From: Sphingomonas sp. PP-CE-1A-559
Lineage (GTDB): Bacteria > Pseudomonadota > Alphaproteobacteria > Sphingomonadales > Sphingomonadaceae
NCBI RefSeq assembly: GCF_004340965.1
Contig: NZ_SLYA01000001.1
Span: 1,054,001-1,118,000 of the forward strand
Direction: 5' to 3'
DNA length: 64,000 bases
The position numbers were made by a program, and so were the translations under genes. The notes below the pieces were generated by a model. The model was not told where the DNA came from, made no database searches, and saw only the letters and a program-made list of their open reading frames with translations. The first letter of the stretch is position 1; each line of letters begins with the position of its first letter. Shown here piece by piece: positions 33,110 to 43,363 of the stretch.

Positions 33110-34522
33110 TCAGCCGCTGTAGTACATGTCATATTCGACCGGGCTAGGCGTCATCTCCCAGCGCGCAACCTCGGCGTACTTGATCTCGACATAGCTCTCG
33201 ATCTGGTCCTTCGAGAACACGTCGCCCTTCAGCAGGAAGTCGTGATCGGCGAGCAGGCATTCGAGTGCCTCGCGGAGCGAACCCGCGACGGTTGGAACCT
33301 GCGCGAGCTCTGCCGGCGGCAGGTCGTACAGGTTCTTGTCCATCGCCTCGCCCGGATGGATCTTGTTGAGGATGCCGTCCATGCCCGCCATCATCAGCGC
33401 CGCATAAGCGAGATACGGGTTGGCCAGCGCGTCCGGGAAGCGCACTTCGACGCGCTTCGCCTTGGGGCCGGTGCCGTACGGGATGCGGCACGATGCCGAG
33501 CGGTTGCGTGCCGAATAGGCGAGCAGCACGGGTGCTTCGTAACCGGGGACGAGGCGCTTGTAGCTGTTGGTCGACGGGTTGGTGAACGCGTTGACCGCCT
33601 TGGCGTGCTTGATGATGCCGCCGATGAAATACAGGCACATGTCGCTCAGGCCCGCATAGCCGTTGCCGGCGAACAGCGGGGTCTTGCCTTCCCAGATCGA
33701 GAAATGCGTGTGCATCCCCGAGCCGTTGTCCTCCTTGATCGGCTTCGGCATGAACGTCGCCGTCTTGCCGTACGCATGCGCGACCTGGTGGACGACATAC
33801 TTGTAGATCTGCATGCGATCCGCGGTCTGCGTCAGCGTGCCGAAGGTCAGGCCCAGCTCATGCTGTGCGGCCGCGACTTCGTGGTGATGCTTGTCGCAGG
33901 GCAGGCCCATCTCGATCATCGTCGAGACCATCTCGCCGCGGATATCGACGGCGCTGTCGACCGGTGCGACCGGGAAGTAGCCGCCCTTGGCGCGCGGACG
34001 GTGGCCGAGGTTGCCGCCCTCGTACTCGCGACCCGAATTGCCCGGCAGCTCGATGTCGTCGATCTTGTAGTAGCTGGTCGAATAGCTGTTCTCGAAGCGG
34101 ACATCGTCGAACATGAAGAATTCGGCTTCGGGGCCGACATACACGGTGTCGCCGACGCCGGTGGTCAGCAGATACGCCTCGGCGCGCTTGGCGGTCGAGC
34201 GCGGATCGCGCGAATACAGTTCCCCGGTCGACGGATCGGCGATGTCGCAGATCAGGATCATCATCGGCGTCGCCGAGAACGGATCGACATAGACCGCGTC
34301 GAGATCGGGCTTGAGCGTCATGTCGCTCTCGTTGATCGCCTTCCAGCCCTCGATCGACGAACCGTCGAACATCAGGCCGTCGGTCAGCTCGTCTTCGCCG
34401 ATCAGGCTCGCGACCATCGTCAGATGCTGCCACTTGCCCTTGGGATCGGTGAACCGCAGATCGACCCACTCGATCTCCTGGTCCTTGATCATATTGAGAA
34501 CGTCGGAGGCCGAATTCGCCAT
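33110..34522 (-). CDS. glnA: glutamine synthetase type I
   Basis: ATP-dependent synthesis of glutamine from glutamate and ammonia, a 470-residue dodecameric GSI-beta type. It starts [20 protein letters not shown], has [45 protein letters not shown], and the adenylylation tyrosine in [11 protein letters not shown] (about residue 395-400). The ATG at 34522 follows AAGGGC; the frame continues upstream without homology. It lies 143 bp downstream of glnB, the usual alphaproteobacterial glnBA order, so nitrogen control through PII and adenylyltransferase is expected. Confidence 0.97.
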   Translation of the reverse strand: MANSASDVLNMIKDQEIEWVDLRFTDPKGKWQHLTMVASLIGEDELTDGLMFDGSSIEGWKAINESDMTLKPDLDAVYVDPFSATPMMILICDIADPSTGELYSRDPRSTAKRAEAYLLTTGVGDTVYVGPEAEFFMFDDVRFENSYSTSYYKIDDIELPGNSGREYEGGNLGHRPRAKGGYFPVAPVDSAVDIRGEMVSTMIEMGLPCDKHHHEVAAAQHELGLTFGTLTQTADRMQIYKYVVHQVAHAYGKTATFMPKPIKEDNGSGMHTHFSIWEGKTPLFAGNGYAGLSDMCLYFIGGIIKHAKAVNAFTNPSTNSYKRLVPGYEAPVLLAYSARNRSASCRIPYGTGPKAKRVEVRFPDALANPYLAYAALMMAGMDGILNKIHPGEAMDKNLYDLPPAELAQVPTVAGSLREALECLLADHDFLLKGDVFSKDQIESYVEIKYAEVARWEMTPSPVEYDMYYSG

Positions 34523-34665
34523 GATGCTTGCCCTTCGTTTTGAGATTTCCACCGCGTCATGCGGGGAATCTAATTGCGGTATGGAATAGAATTTCCACAC
34601 AATGTTGCGTCGCGTCAAATGACGATGTCGTCAATCGTCGTCAACGCCTCATGCGTGGGTAAGAA

Positions 34666-35127
<462 letters not shown>

Positions 35128-35188
35128 TCACTGCCCGAAATTGCGGCACACAGGCGGTGCGTGCGCAATCCAAGGGCAGGGGAGCCGA

Positions 35189-35524
35189 TCACAGGATCTC
35201 GTGCAACCGTGCGATCGGGCGGCCAAGCCGGACGCCCTTGTCGGTCTCGACCAGTGGGCGCTCGATCAGCAGCGGATCGATCATCATCGCATCGAGGATC
35301 GCCTCGGCGTCGCCATGCTTGACCGCCTTGGCGCCATCCTCGGCCATGCGGAGGCCCTGCCGCGGCGTCATGCCGGCGCGGTCGTAGAGGCGGATAAGCT
35401 CCGCGCGGGATGGAGGGTTCTTCAGATATTCGACGATCGTGACGTCCGCCCCGGCCTCTTGCAGCAGCGCAAGCGCCTCGCGGGACTTCGAGCAGCGCGG
35501 GTTGTGGTAGATCGTCGCCTTCAC
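35189..35524 (-). CDS. arsC: arsenate reductase (glutaredoxin-dependent)
   Basis: A 111-residue ArsC that reduces arsenate to arsenite. The N-terminus is MKATIYHNPRCSKSRE with catalytic C11, and the C-terminal RPLVETDKGVRLGRP carries the conserved arginine region. The gene stands alone without arsR, arsB or acr3 nearby, so a housekeeping role is possible. A REP element lies just upstream. Confidence 0.9.
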   Translation of the reverse strand: MKATIYHNPRCSKSREALALLQEAGADVTIVEYLKNPPSRAELIRLYDRAGMTPRQGLRMAEDGAKAVKHGDAEAILDAMMIDPLLIERPLVETDKGVRLGRPIARLHEIL

Positions 35525-35540
35525 GAATGCTCCGTCAAAA

Positions 35541-35646
35541 CTCCCCTCCCTGGAAGGGAGGGGTAGGGGGTGGGTCGGTTTCGAGGGAACGTCCGGCCAG
35601 CCCCCGGCCGACCCACCCCCGGCCCCTCCCTTTCAGGGAGGGGGGA
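35541..35646. repeat. REP-like element, second copy of the CCCTCCCT family
   Basis: CTCCCCTCCCTGGAAGGGAGG and CCCCTCCCTTTCAGGGAGG form the outer hairpins; GGGGGTGGGTCGGTTTCG and CCGACCCACCCCCGG pair inside. It lies between arsC and accC. It is close in sequence to the element at 9747-9860. Confidence 0.85.
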
Positions 35647-35655
35647 AGTCAGGCG

Positions 35656-37008
35656 TTACGCCCCCTGCTTGGCCAACCACTCTTCCAGCCACTTGATCGT
35701 GTACGCGCCTTCCTGGAACTCGGGATCGTCGAGTAGCGCACGGTGCAGCGGGATCGTCGTCGTGACGCCCTCTATCACCATCTCCTCGAGCGCACGCCGC
35801 AACCGGCGCAGCGCACCCTGCCGAGTCGTCCCGTAGACGATCAGCTTGGCGATCATCGAGTCGTAGTAGGGCGGCACGCGGTACCCCGCATACAGCCCGC
35901 TATCGACGCGCACATGCATCCCGCCCGGCGCGTGATACACCTTCACCAGCCCCGGTGACGGCGCGAACGTGCGCGGGTCTTCGGCGTTGATGCGGCATTC
36001 GATCGCATGCCCGCGGAACTGGACGTCTTCCTGCCGCAGCGTCAGCGGATGCCCCTCGGCGACGCGGATCTGCTCGCGCACCAGGTCCAGCCCGGTGATC
36101 ATCTCGGTCACCGGATGCTCGACCTGAAGCCGGGTGTTCATCTCGATGAAGTAGAATTCGCCCGCTTCCCACAGGAACTCGATCGTCCCCGCGCCGCGAT
36201 AGCCCATGTCGGCCATCGCCTTGGCGACGATCCCGCCCATCCGCTCGCGCTCTTCGGCGGTGATGATCGGCGAGGGCGCTTCCTCGAGCACCTTCTGATG
36301 GCGGCGCTGCAGCGAACAGTCGCGCTCGCCCAGGTGGATCGCGTTACCCTCACCGTCGCCGAAGATCTGGAATTCGATATGCCGCGGATTGCCGAGGTAT
36401 TTTTCCATGTAAACGGTGGCGTCGCCGAACGCGGCCTTCGCCTCGCTGCCGGCCTGCTGCATCTGCGTTTCGAGATCGTCGGGATCGTTGACGACCTTCA
36501 TCCCGCGACCACCGCCGCCCGACGCCGCCTTGATGATCACCGGATAGCCGATGTCCTCGGCGATGCGCTTGGCCTCGGCGATGTCGCTGATCGCGCCGTC
36601 CGAACCGGGAACGAGCGGCAGCCCCAAGGCGCCCGCGGTGCGCTTTGCCTGGACCTTGTCGCCCATCGTCCGGATGTGCTCGGGCTTCGGGCCGACGAAC
36701 AAGATGTTGTGCAGCTCGACGATCTCGGCGAACTGCGCGTTCTCGCTGAGGAAGCCGTAGCCCGGATGGATCGCGTCGGCACCGGAGATTTCGGCGGCCG
36801 AGATGATGTTCGGGATGTTCAGATAGCTGTCCGCGGCGGACGGCGGTCCGATGCAGATCGCCTCGTCGGCGAGCCGCACGTGCATCGCGTCGGCGTCGGC
36901 GGTCGAGTGCACGGCCACCGTCTTAATGCCCATCTCGTGGCAGGCACGGTGGATCCGCAGCGCGATCTCGCCGCGATTCGCAATGAGCAGCTTCTTGATT
37001 TGCGGCAT
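35656..37008 (-). CDS. accC: acetyl-CoA carboxylase, biotin carboxylase subunit
   Basis: Carboxylates biotin on AccB, first half-reaction of fatty acid synthesis. The 450-residue ATP-grasp protein has [14 protein letters not shown], the glycine loop [33 protein letters not shown], and the active-site segment [17 protein letters not shown]. The start ATG shares a base with the accB stop (TAATG). It is the last gene of aroQ-accB-accC. Confidence 0.97.
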   Translation of the reverse strand: MPQIKKLLIANRGEIALRIHRACHEMGIKTVAVHSTADADAMHVRLADEAICIGPPSAADSYLNIPNIISAAEISGADAIHPGYGFLSENAQFAEIVELHNILFVGPKPEHIRTMGDKVQAKRTAGALGLPLVPGSDGAISDIAEAKRIAEDIGYPVIIKAASGGGGRGMKVVNDPDDLETQMQQAGSEAKAAFGDATVYMEKYLGNPRHIEFQIFGDGEGNAIHLGERDCSLQRRHQKVLEEAPSPIITAEERERMGGIVAKAMADMGYRGAGTIEFLWEAGEFYFIEMNTRLQVEHPVTEMITGLDLVREQIRVAEGHPLTLRQEDVQFRGHAIECRINAEDPRTFAPSPGLVKVYHAPGGMHVRVDSGLYAGYRVPPYYDSMIAKLIVYGTTRQGALRRLRRALEEMVIEGVTTTIPLHRALLDDPEFQEGAYTIKWLEEWLAKQGA

Positions 37009-37493
37009 TATTCCACCACGACCAGCGGCTGGTCGAACTCAACTGGCTGGCCGTTCTCGACCAGGATCGCGGTCACCGTGCCGGCCGACGGCGCAACGAT
37101 CGTGTTCATGACCTTCATCGCCTCGATGATCAGCAACGTGTCGCCGGCATTGACCTTCTGGCCGACCGTCGAGAACGGCTTCGCCTCGGGGTTGGCGGCG
37201 AGATAGACGGTGCCGACCATCGGCGACTTGACCGCACTCGCACTGATCGCGGGGGCGGACGCACCGACCTCGGCCTGCGGGATCGACAGCGGTGCCGAGA
37301 CAGGGGCCGGGGCGGGCGGCGCGTAATGCGCGACGGGTGCGGCCTGCGCGGCCTTGCGCGCGACGCGGATCCGGCGTGAGCCGTCCTCGACCTCGATTTC
37401 GGTCAGCTGCGTGGTGTCGAGCAGTTCGGCGAGCTGGCGCACCAGGGTCACGTCGACCTGCATTGCGCCCGTGTTTTCAGTTGTATCGTTCAT
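37008..37493 (-). CDS. accB: biotin carboxyl carrier protein of acetyl-CoA carboxylase
   Basis: A 161-residue carrier. An N-terminal helical region (about 10-50) and an Ala/Pro-rich linker (55-85) precede the biotinyl domain with EAMKVMN, lysine at residue 127, and [17 protein letters not shown]. It follows aroQ by 14 bp and overlaps accC by one base. Confidence 0.96.
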   Translation of the reverse strand: MNDTTENTGAMQVDVTLVRQLAELLDTTQLTEIEVEDGSRRIRVARKAAQAAPVAHYAPPAPAPVSAPLSIPQAEVGASAPAISASAVKSPMVGTVYLAANPEAKPFSTVGQKVNAGDTLLIIEAMKVMNTIVAPSAGTVTAILVENGQPVEFDQPLVVVE

Positions 37494-37507
37494 GGCGGGG
37501 CCTCCTG

Positions 37508-37942
37508 TCAGAACCGTGCGACGGCTTCAAGCGCGAGCAGATACGAAAGCGCGCCGAAACCCGCGATCGTGCCCTTCGCCGCCTGACCGACCAGGCTCAC
37601 ATGCCTGAACGATTCACGCGTATGGGGATTGGAAAGATGCACTTCGATCACCGGCGTCTTCACGCCCTTGATCGCGTCGTGCACCGCGACCGAGGTATGC
37701 GTGAACGCGCCCGCGTTGAGGATCACGGCCTTGGCACCGCGCGCCTGCGCCTCCTGGATCCAGTCGACGAGGTGCCCCTCGTGATTCGACTGGCGCATGT
37801 CGATCTCCAGGTCGAGCTCGCGGGCGCGATCCTCCAGCATCCCGGCGATGTCGTCGAGCGTCTCGTCGCCATAGATTTCCGGCTCGCGCGTTCCCAGCAG
37901 ATTGAGGTTGGGGCCGTTCAGGACGAATATCGTATCGGGCAA
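37508..37942 (-). CDS. aroQ: 3-dehydroquinate dehydratase, type II
   Basis: A shikimate-pathway enzyme of 144 residues with the type II pattern [19 protein letters not shown] (catalytic Arg and Tyr), [29 protein letters not shown] and [15 protein letters not shown] (catalytic His). It is the first gene of aroQ-accB-accC, an arrangement common in proteobacteria, and is divergent from the thiS-thiG gene across 120 bp. Confidence 0.96.
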   Translation of the reverse strand: MPDTIFVLNGPNLNLLGTREPEIYGDETLDDIAGMLEDRARELDLEIDMRQSNHEGHLVDWIQEAQARGAKAVILNAGAFTHTSVAVHDAIKGVKTPVIEVHLSNPHTRESFRHVSLVGQAAKGTIAGFGALSYLLALEAVARF

Positions 37943-38062
37943 GGGCGGCCTTTCGGTTGCGGGTGCTGCGGAGCGGTCTCTATATGCGCGTCACGCCATT
38001 CCTTACAGGCCCGTCTCGCGACAAGTCGAGCCGCGCCGTCGCTATATAGTGGATCACGCACC

Positions 38063-39070
38063 ATGCCCCATTCCGATGGCACCGTCTCGATCACCGTCAA
38101 CGGCGAGCACAAGCGCGTCTCCGCCGGGCTCTCGCTGGCCGGACTCGCGACCGAACTCGGCCTCGTACCCGAGAAGATCGCGGTCGAGCGGAATATGGAA
38201 GTCGTGCCGCGCTCGACCTTGGCCAACGTGATGGTCGAGGACGGCGACGATCTCGAGATCGTGCATTTCGTCGGCGGCGGCGATCACGACAATAGCGGGC
38301 ATGAGGACAGCTGGACGGTCGCGGGCCAGACCTTCAAGTCACGGCTGATCGTCGGCACCGGCAAGTACAAGGATTTCGCGCAGAACGCCGCCGCGGTCGA
38401 GGCATCCGGCGCGGAGATCGTCACCGTCGCCGTCCGCCGCGTCAACGTGTCGGACCGCAACGCGCCGATGCTGACCGACTTCATCGATCCGAAGAAGATC
38501 ACCTACCTCCCCAACACCGCCGGCTGCTTCGATGCCGAATCGGCGATTCGCACGCTGCGACTGGCGCGCGAAGCGGGCGGCTGGGATCTCGTGAAGCTCG
38601 AAGTGCTCGGCGAGGCGAAGACGCTCTATCCCGACATGGTCGAGACGCTTCGCGCAACCGAGATCCTCGCCAACGAGGGCTTCAAGCCAATGGTCTATTG
38701 CGTCGACGATCCGATCGCCACCAAGCGGCTGGAGAACGCCGGCGCGGTCGCGATCATGCCGCTGGGCGCACCGATCGGCTCGGGCCTTGGCATCCAGAAC
38801 CGCGTGACGATCCGCCTGATCGTCGAGGGGGCAGGGGTGCCCGTGCTAGTCGACGCCGGCGTAGGCACCGCGTCCGATGCGGCGGTGGCGATGGAGCTAG
38901 GCTGCGACGGCGTGCTGATGAACACCGCCATCGCCGAGGCGAAGGACCCGCTGATGATGGCGGCGGCGATGAAGGCCGCGGTCGAATCGGGGCGGCTCGC
39001 CTACCGCGCCGGGCGGATGGGACAGCGTCGCTATGCCGATCCGTCTAGCCCATTGGCGGGGTTGATTTGA
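38063..39070 (+). CDS. thiG: ThiS-ThiG fusion: sulfur carrier plus thiazole synthase
   Basis: A 335-residue fusion. Residues 8-73 are a ThiS ubiquitin-like carrier ending VHFVGGG, and 82-335 are ThiG, which builds the thiamine thiazole phosphate; its Schiff-base lysine is K178 in [11 protein letters not shown] 10-residue hydrophilic linker ([10 protein letters not shown]) joins them. ThiS normally needs a free C-terminal Gly-Gly to be thiocarboxylated, so the protein must be cut or work differently. A TATATAG -10-like sequence lies just upstream. No TPP riboswitch or other thi gene is nearby. Confidence 0.93.
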   Translation: MPHSDGTVSITVNGEHKRVSAGLSLAGLATELGLVPEKIAVERNMEVVPRSTLANVMVEDGDDLEIVHFVGGGDHDNSGHEDSWTVAGQTFKSRLIVGTGKYKDFAQNAAAVEASGAEIVTVAVRRVNVSDRNAPMLTDFIDPKKITYLPNTAGCFDAESAIRTLRLAREAGGWDLVKLEVLGEAKTLYPDMVETLRATEILANEGFKPMVYCVDDPIATKRLENAGAVAIMPLGAPIGSGLGIQNRVTIRLIVEGAGVPVLVDAGVGTASDAAVAMELGCDGVLMNTAIAEAKDPLMMAAAMKAAVESGRLAYRAGRMGQRRYADPSSPLAGLI

Positions 39071-39096
39071 AACATAGGTCATGACGCAAACGTCAC

Positions 39097-39121
39097 GGAA
39101 CCCTCGGTAAAGACGGCCGTT
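39097..39121 (+). promoter_or_regulatory. EcfG-type general-stress promoter of the csbD gene
   Basis: GGAAC, 16 bases, CGTT matches the consensus of the alphaproteobacterial general stress sigma factor EcfG at both elements with ideal spacing. It lies 61 bp upstream of the CsbD start, consistent with a stress-induced gene. Confidence 0.8.
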
Positions 39122-39181
39122 ATAGCTCTGCAAGTTCAAGCGGCCCGGTTGGCGGGCCCGCAAAAGCAAGTGGAGGCTCTG

Positions 39182-39364
39182 ATGGGCGAGTTCACCGACA
39201 AGGTCGCAGCAGCAGGCAACAAGGTTGCAGGCAACGTCAAGGAAGCCGTCGGCAAGGCAACCGATAACGAGAAGCTGGTAGCTGAAGGCGAGGCGCAGCA
39301 GGCCAAGGGCACTGCGCAGAACGTCAAGGGCAGCGTCAAAGGCGCACTCGGCGACGACATCTAA
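39182..39364 (+). CDS. CsbD-family stress protein
   Basis: A 60-residue hydrophilic helical protein MGEFTDKVAAAGNKVAGNVK with the repeated K-x2-A-G-N/T-x2-E pattern of CsbD/YjbJ proteins. GTGGAGG precedes the ATG at 39182. A strong EcfG promoter stands upstream and a terminator follows, so it is a monocistronic general-stress gene. The molecular role of CsbD is not known. Confidence 0.9.
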   Translation: MGEFTDKVAAAGNKVAGNVKEAVGKATDNEKLVAEGEAQQAKGTAQNVKGSVKGALGDDI

Positions 39365-39389
39365 GCTTTAGCTTGATGCAGGAATACAA

Positions 39390-39420
39390 GCCGCTTCGGG
39401 AAACCGGGGCGGCCTTTTCT
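39390..39420 (+). terminator. rho-independent terminator of the csbD gene
   Basis: GCCGCTTCGG-GAAA-CCGGGGCGGC pairs over 10 bp using two G-T wobbles and is followed by CTTTTCTTT. Confidence 0.85.
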
Positions 39421-39461
39421 TTGTGTGATAGGTTTTTGCTGCCGCCATTATCAGAACTGCC

Positions 39462-39568
39462 GCCACCCCGGCGAAGGCCGGGGCCCAATTGGAACGTCCT
39501 GAGTAACGAAGCGAACCGCTCCGTTAGCAGTGTCCCCCAATTGGGCCCCGGCCTTCGCCGGGGTGGTT
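39462..39568. repeat. REP-like element, CCGGCGAAGGCCGG family
   Basis: CCACCCCGGCGAAGGCCGGG and CCCGGCCTTCGCCGGGGTGG are the outer hairpins; GGGCCCAATTGG and CCAATTGGGCCC continue the match inward, giving a nearly perfect 34-bp inverted repeat around a 45-bp centre. It sits between csbD and the HAD phosphatase. Confidence 0.85.
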
Positions 39569-39644
39569 CAGGGCGCCGAGGTGGTGCCAAGCGTCAAACC
39601 AATTCGTCTTGCCCAACCCGCCAACCTCCCTCACGAGCACCTGT

Positions 39645-40307
39645 ATGACCCTTCCGACCCGCAGCTACGCCGCATTCCTGTTCGACATGGACGGCACGAT
39701 CCTCACCTCGATCGCGTCGGCCGAGCGAACCTGGACCAAATGGGCGATCGCACATGGCCTCGACGCAGCAACGTTCGTGCCGACAATCCACGGCGTGCAA
39801 TCGGTCGAGACGGTCCGGCGCCTCAACCTCCCCGGCGTCGACCCAGTCGCCGAGGCCGCCGCGATCACCGCCGCCGAAATGCTTGACGTCGGCGACGTCG
39901 AGCCGATCGCCGGTGCCGCCGCATTCCTCGCCAGCTTGCCCCCGGAGCGCTGGACGATCGTTACGTCTGCCCCTCGGGCGCTAGCCGAAGTCCGCCTCAA
40001 GGCTGCCGGCCTGCCGATCCCCGCGACGATGATTGCCGCGGACGACATCCCCAACGGCAAGCCTGCACCCGACTGTTTCCTGGTCGCGGCGGAACGACTC
40101 GGCGTTATGGCAAGCGATTGCCTAGTATTCGAGGATGCTCTCGCCGGGATCACGGCAGGCGAGGCGGCAGGCGCGGATGTTCTGGTAATCACTGCGACCC
40201 ATGGAACCAGCCATGCGCTCAACGCTCGTCATCTGCGCATCCGCGACTATTTGGACGTGACGGCGAAGGCCTCGTCCGATGGTCAACTGATGATAGCGCT
40301 CCGCTGA
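39645..40307 (+). CDS. HAD-superfamily phosphatase (phosphoglucomutase/sugar-phosphatase-like)
   Basis: A 220-residue subfamily IA hydrolase with motif I FLFDMDGTIL (nucleophile Asp), motif II IVTSAP, lysine in PNGKPAPDCFLVAAERLG and motif IV VFEDALAGITAG. Such proteins dephosphorylate small sugar phosphates (for example 2-deoxyglucose 6-phosphate or glycerol phosphate). The ATG at 39645 is chosen because the conserved domain starts nine residues later; a TTG further up is less likely. Substrate unknown. Confidence 0.85.
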   Translation: MTLPTRSYAAFLFDMDGTILTSIASAERTWTKWAIAHGLDAATFVPTIHGVQSVETVRRLNLPGVDPVAEAAAITAAEMLDVGDVEPIAGAAAFLASLPPERWTIVTSAPRALAEVRLKAAGLPIPATMIAADDIPNGKPAPDCFLVAAERLGVMASDCLVFEDALAGITAGEAAGADVLVITATHGTSHALNARHLRIRDYLDVTAKASSDGQLMIALR

Positions 40308-40325
40308 GAGGGGCGAGAGGTATAA

Positions 40326-40511
40326 TCAATCCGCATCACCAGATCGCTGCGCCCGCGCGATCAGTTCGTCGAGCGCTGCCTCATCCAGCCGACCCGCCGT
40401 GCGCAACGCCGCTTCGGGGGTCATCGCGATAACCGCTCCGTCCGGCCCGTCGATCACGACCTCGCCATTTTCATGGAAAACGTCGCGGGGTTCGGCATGC
40501 GGACTAGTCAT
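40326..40511 (-). CDS. small acidic protein, 61 aa
   Basis: A short hydrophilic protein (MTSPHAEPRDVFHENGEVVI start) with a C-terminal helix ALDELIARAQRSGDAD. AGGAGAG stands six bases before the ATG at 40511, which supports a real gene. A near match to an EcfG promoter (GGACC, 16 bases, CGTT) lies just upstream. Function unknown. Confidence 0.6.
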   Translation of the reverse strand: MTSPHAEPRDVFHENGEVVIDGPDGAVIAMTPEAALRTAGRLDEAALDELIARAQRSGDAD

Positions 40512-40581
40512 CGCGCTCTCCTGATCTTTCAGGACAAACGTCGGTGAGGACGGATAGGTCCGTTATGCTGACCCACCGTCG

Positions 40582-41586
40582 TCAGCCAGCGACCAGTTCG
40601 CCCATCCACCGATCGAACAATTGCGGCCACAACGACCCAGGCGACCGAGGCGACAGGCGCGTGCCGAAACCGTGTCCGCCATGCTGGAGGAAATGCGCCT
40701 CGGCGGGGATGCCGGCGCGGCGGGCGGCGGCGAGCGTATCGACGCTGTTGGCAACCGGGACCGTGTTGTCGTCCTCGGCATGCACGAGGAACAGGGGCGG
40801 GTCGCCAGCCTTCAACTGTCGGTCGATCGCATAGCGCGCCTGGACCGCAGGCAGCGGATCGGGACCGAGCAGGTTCGCGCGCGATCCGCCGTGACTACGA
40901 CCAGGATCCATGTTCGAGACCGCGTACATGAGCCCCGCCCAGGCAGGACGCGCAGAGTGCCGGTCGGCGGCATCAACCGGACGATACGCCTTAAACTCGT
41001 GCAGAACCGCCACAGACCCCGCAAGGTGCCCGCCTGCCGAGAAACCGAGAACACCGAGCTTCTCCGCCCTGATCCCGTAGGCGCGAGCGTTCGCCCGGAT
41101 CAGCCGCATCGCACGCTGCGCATCCGATAGCGGTACATCGGCGCGATCGGCCCAGCCCTCTCCAGGCAACCGGTAGCTCAGCACGAATGCGGTGATCCCG
41201 AAACCGTTCAGGACGTGCGCGACGTCGATGCCCTCGTTGCGCAGCGAGGTAATCGAATAGCCCCCGCCGGGCACGATCAGCACGGCGCGACCGTCTGGAC
41301 GCGCAGGCCGGAACACGCCGACCTCGGGTCGCACAACGCCGCGCATCTGAAAATCGCGATAACCATCGGGGTACCGCGGCATGCGCGGCTGCGGCACCGG
41401 TAGCGGGTTCGGCGCGCCTGGCGGAATGCCGGGCCATAGCGCAAATCGTTCTGCGGGCGGCCACATCGGCACGTCCGTAGCGCGCGGCTGAGCGGCGGTG
41501 AACTGCGCACCGCCTCGCGCGAATGCAGGAAGCGCCAGCCCGGCGGCGAGGGGGAGGGTGAGCAGCGAACGGCGATCGAAGGTCAT
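40582..41586 (-). CDS. exported alpha/beta hydrolase, acetylxylan-esterase/lipase-like
   Basis: A 334-residue protein with a Tat/Sec-like signal (MTFDRRSLLTLPLAAGLALPAFA; the RR pair suggests Tat). The hydrolase domain has VLIVPGGGYSIT as oxyanion region, the nucleophile elbow GFSAGGHLAG, and a likely catalytic His in FLQHGGHGFG. It resembles endo-xylanase-associated BD-FAE type esterases. Substrate unknown; it stands alone. Confidence 0.85.
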   Translation of the reverse strand: MTFDRRSLLTLPLAAGLALPAFARGGAQFTAAQPRATDVPMWPPAERFALWPGIPPGAPNPLPVPQPRMPRYPDGYRDFQMRGVVRPEVGVFRPARPDGRAVLIVPGGGYSITSLRNEGIDVAHVLNGFGITAFVLSYRLPGEGWADRADVPLSDAQRAMRLIRANARAYGIRAEKLGVLGFSAGGHLAGSVAVLHEFKAYRPVDAADRHSARPAWAGLMYAVSNMDPGRSHGGSRANLLGPDPLPAVQARYAIDRQLKAGDPPLFLVHAEDDNTVPVANSVDTLAAARRAGIPAEAHFLQHGGHGFGTRLSPRSPGSLWPQLFDRWMGELVAG

Positions 41587-41660
41587 GCCGAAATCCTAGA
41601 CGATCGGATTGCGTTCGGGGAGGGGCCGGCGCCGCGAGCGGCGATTATTCACGAGCTTTC

Positions 41661-42086
41661 TCAAAATACGGCGAGCGCGGCATGCAGCGTGAGCGCGACA
41701 AGCATCAGGCTCGACAGCATAAAGAAGAGAAAGCGGGCCCTGACGCGGTTGCTGGTTGCCTGGACAAGGCTGTGGGCGATCCGTAGCCCGACATAGGCCC
41801 AGGCGATCCAGGCATTGACGCCATTGCCCGTGCCGCTGAGCGCAAGCACGGCGCAAACAGCGTAGAACAGCGTCGGCTGTTCCATCAGGTGATTGTAGTT
41901 GTGCGCTTTCCACTGCACCTGCGGAGGCAGCGATCGATCCGCGTCGGACGCCTTGGTGCCGACGAGCTTGCCCATGTCGACGCCGGCCGCCTTCATCGCC
42001 GGCAACCGCGTCGCGAGCGTCCAACCCAGCATCACGAGCGTCCACGCGATCAGCACGACCATCGGTCGCAGGATCTCGCTATGCAT
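41661..42086 (-). CDS. MAPEG-family membrane protein
   Basis: A 141-residue protein with four predicted transmembrane helices (about 5-25, 70-90, 95-112, 120-140). Residues 62-77, WKAHNYNHLMEQPTLF, match the MAPEG signature region (R/K-x-x-x-N-x-x-E-x-x-P). Relatives include microsomal glutathione transferases, but bacterial copies are of unknown activity. Confidence 0.85.
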   Translation of the reverse strand: MHSEILRPMVVLIAWTLVMLGWTLATRLPAMKAAGVDMGKLVGTKASDADRSLPPQVQWKAHNYNHLMEQPTLFYAVCAVLALSGTGNGVNAWIAWAYVGLRIAHSLVQATSNRVRARFLFFMLSSLMLVALTLHAALAVF

Positions 42087-42153
42087 GAAAAAGCCTCCCC
42101 CGGTTATCCGGCGAAGGCTGCCTCAATTGCGGGATAGGGGCAACGGTATCCCT

Positions 42154-42278
42154 AATCCTCCCCCGCTAGGGGGAGGTGTCTCGAAGCGACGGAGGGGGCG
42201 GCGGCGATAACGTTGGCGCCGCGTCCTCCCCCTCCGTCAGGCAAGCGCCTGCCACCTCACCCCTTGCGGGGGAGGATC
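42154..42278. repeat. REP-like element, third copy of the GATCCTCCCCC family
   Basis: AATCCTCCCCCGCTAGGGGG and CACCCCTTGCGGGGGAGGAT are the hairpin ends, with inner GAAGCGACGGAGGGGGCGG and CCTCCCCCTCCGTCAGGC. It lies between the MAPEG and DHS-like genes. Confidence 0.8.
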
Positions 42279-42292
42279 GAAAAGTTCAGGCC

Positions 42293-43348
42293 TTAGTCAA
42301 AGCTCGCGCCCCACTTGCGGATCGGACGGTCCTTCCAGAGCCCACGATGATACGCATCCGACGCCAGCAGAGGCATCACCGAGCCAGCTTCCGCGAACAC
42401 CATCTGCTCGATCCCCGTGTTCACCTTGCCCCACGAGGCCGCTTCCTGCAGCGTCGAGGACGAGCACGCACCGTCGCGCACGTCGGCAACCGTGATCTGC
42501 ACCGCGTACTTGTGAACCTGGACGTCGTCGTGGCCGAGAATCTCGGCGCAGACGACGGTGTCCTGGATGAAGTTCTTCGGCACGCCGCCACCGATCATCA
42601 GCAGCCCCGTAGTGCCCGCCTTGATCTTGATCTCGGTAAGCTCGCGGAAGTCGGCGATCGCATCGAGGACCATGTACGGCTTGCCCGCCTTCACCGCGTC
42701 GACCTGGTGCTTGACCAGACCGAAGCCCGCCGACGAGTCGACGAACGCCGGGCAGAAGATCGGCACGTCATGCTCGTAGGCGAGCTTGACGAGGCTGTTC
42801 GCCTTCTTGCCGTGCTCGACGAGATACTTGCCCATTTCGCGGATGAATTCGCGGCTCGAATAGGCGCGCGGCTCGAGCGTCTCGGCGATCTCGAAGATCG
42901 TGTGGTCGACGTGCTGGAGCTCTTCCTCGTCGATATAGGTGTCGTAGATCCGGTCGATCATCAGCGAGCGCAGCACGTCGTCGTGCGGCACTTCGAGCGC
43001 CTGGTAATGCTTGTGGCCGAGGCCCTCGAAGAAATCCATGTCGACGATCGTCGCGCCGGTCGCGACGATGCCGTCGATCATGTTGTTGCGCAGCAGCTCG
43101 GCATACAGGTCCATGCAACCGCCGGCGCTCGTCGAGCCTGCGATCACGAGGAAGATCGTGCAGTCCTTGTCGGCCAGCATCTGGTTGTAGATGTCGGTCG
43201 CACGGCCAAGGTCGCGGCTGGTGAACGACATCTTCTTCATCGCGTCGACGATCGGCCGCGCGTCGAAGCTGGTGATGTCGATATGCTCGACGGTCGTGGA
43301 AAGGAGTTCCGCCTTGCGCTGCGCGTCGATGCGGGTGTCTTCGGTCAT
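42293..43348 (-). CDS. deoxyhypusine-synthase-like enzyme, probable homospermidine synthase
   Basis: A 351-residue NAD-dependent enzyme of the deoxyhypusine synthase family. It has IVIAGSTSAGGCMDLY, FCPAFVDSSAGFGL, MIGGGVPKN and EAASWGKVNTG with the imine-forming lysine K308. Bacteria lack eIF5A, so bacterial members transfer the aminobutyl group to putrescine, making sym-homospermidine; sphingomonads are known to contain that polyamine. It is next to ornithine decarboxylase, which supplies putrescine. I place the start at the ATG at 43348 because GGAG lies seven bases upstream; an ATG at 43360 has no site. Confidence 0.88.
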   Translation of the reverse strand: MTEDTRIDAQRKAELLSTTVEHIDITSFDARPIVDAMKKMSFTSRDLGRATDIYNQMLADKDCTIFLVIAGSTSAGGCMDLYAELLRNNMIDGIVATGATIVDMDFFEGLGHKHYQALEVPHDDVLRSLMIDRIYDTYIDEEELQHVDHTIFEIAETLEPRAYSSREFIREMGKYLVEHGKKANSLVKLAYEHDVPIFCPAFVDSSAGFGLVKHQVDAVKAGKPYMVLDAIADFRELTEIKIKAGTTGLLMIGGGVPKNFIQDTVVCAEILGHDDVQVHKYAVQITVADVRDGACSSSTLQEAASWGKVNTGIEQMVFAEAGSVMPLLASDAYHRGLWKDRPIRKWGASFD

Positions 43349-43363
43349 AACATGCTCCATAAA

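Noticed and set aside
34523..34665. An NtrC-binding site between glnB and glnA.
   Set aside because: Only TTGACG-like direct repeats and a weak TGGAA/TTCCA pair are present; no TGCAC-N-GTGCA palindrome.
37943..38062. A TPP riboswitch before the thiS-thiG fusion.
   Set aside because: No CTGAGA-type core or matching stems; the gap is only 120 bp, and a -10-like TATATAG sits 15 to 20 bp from the start.
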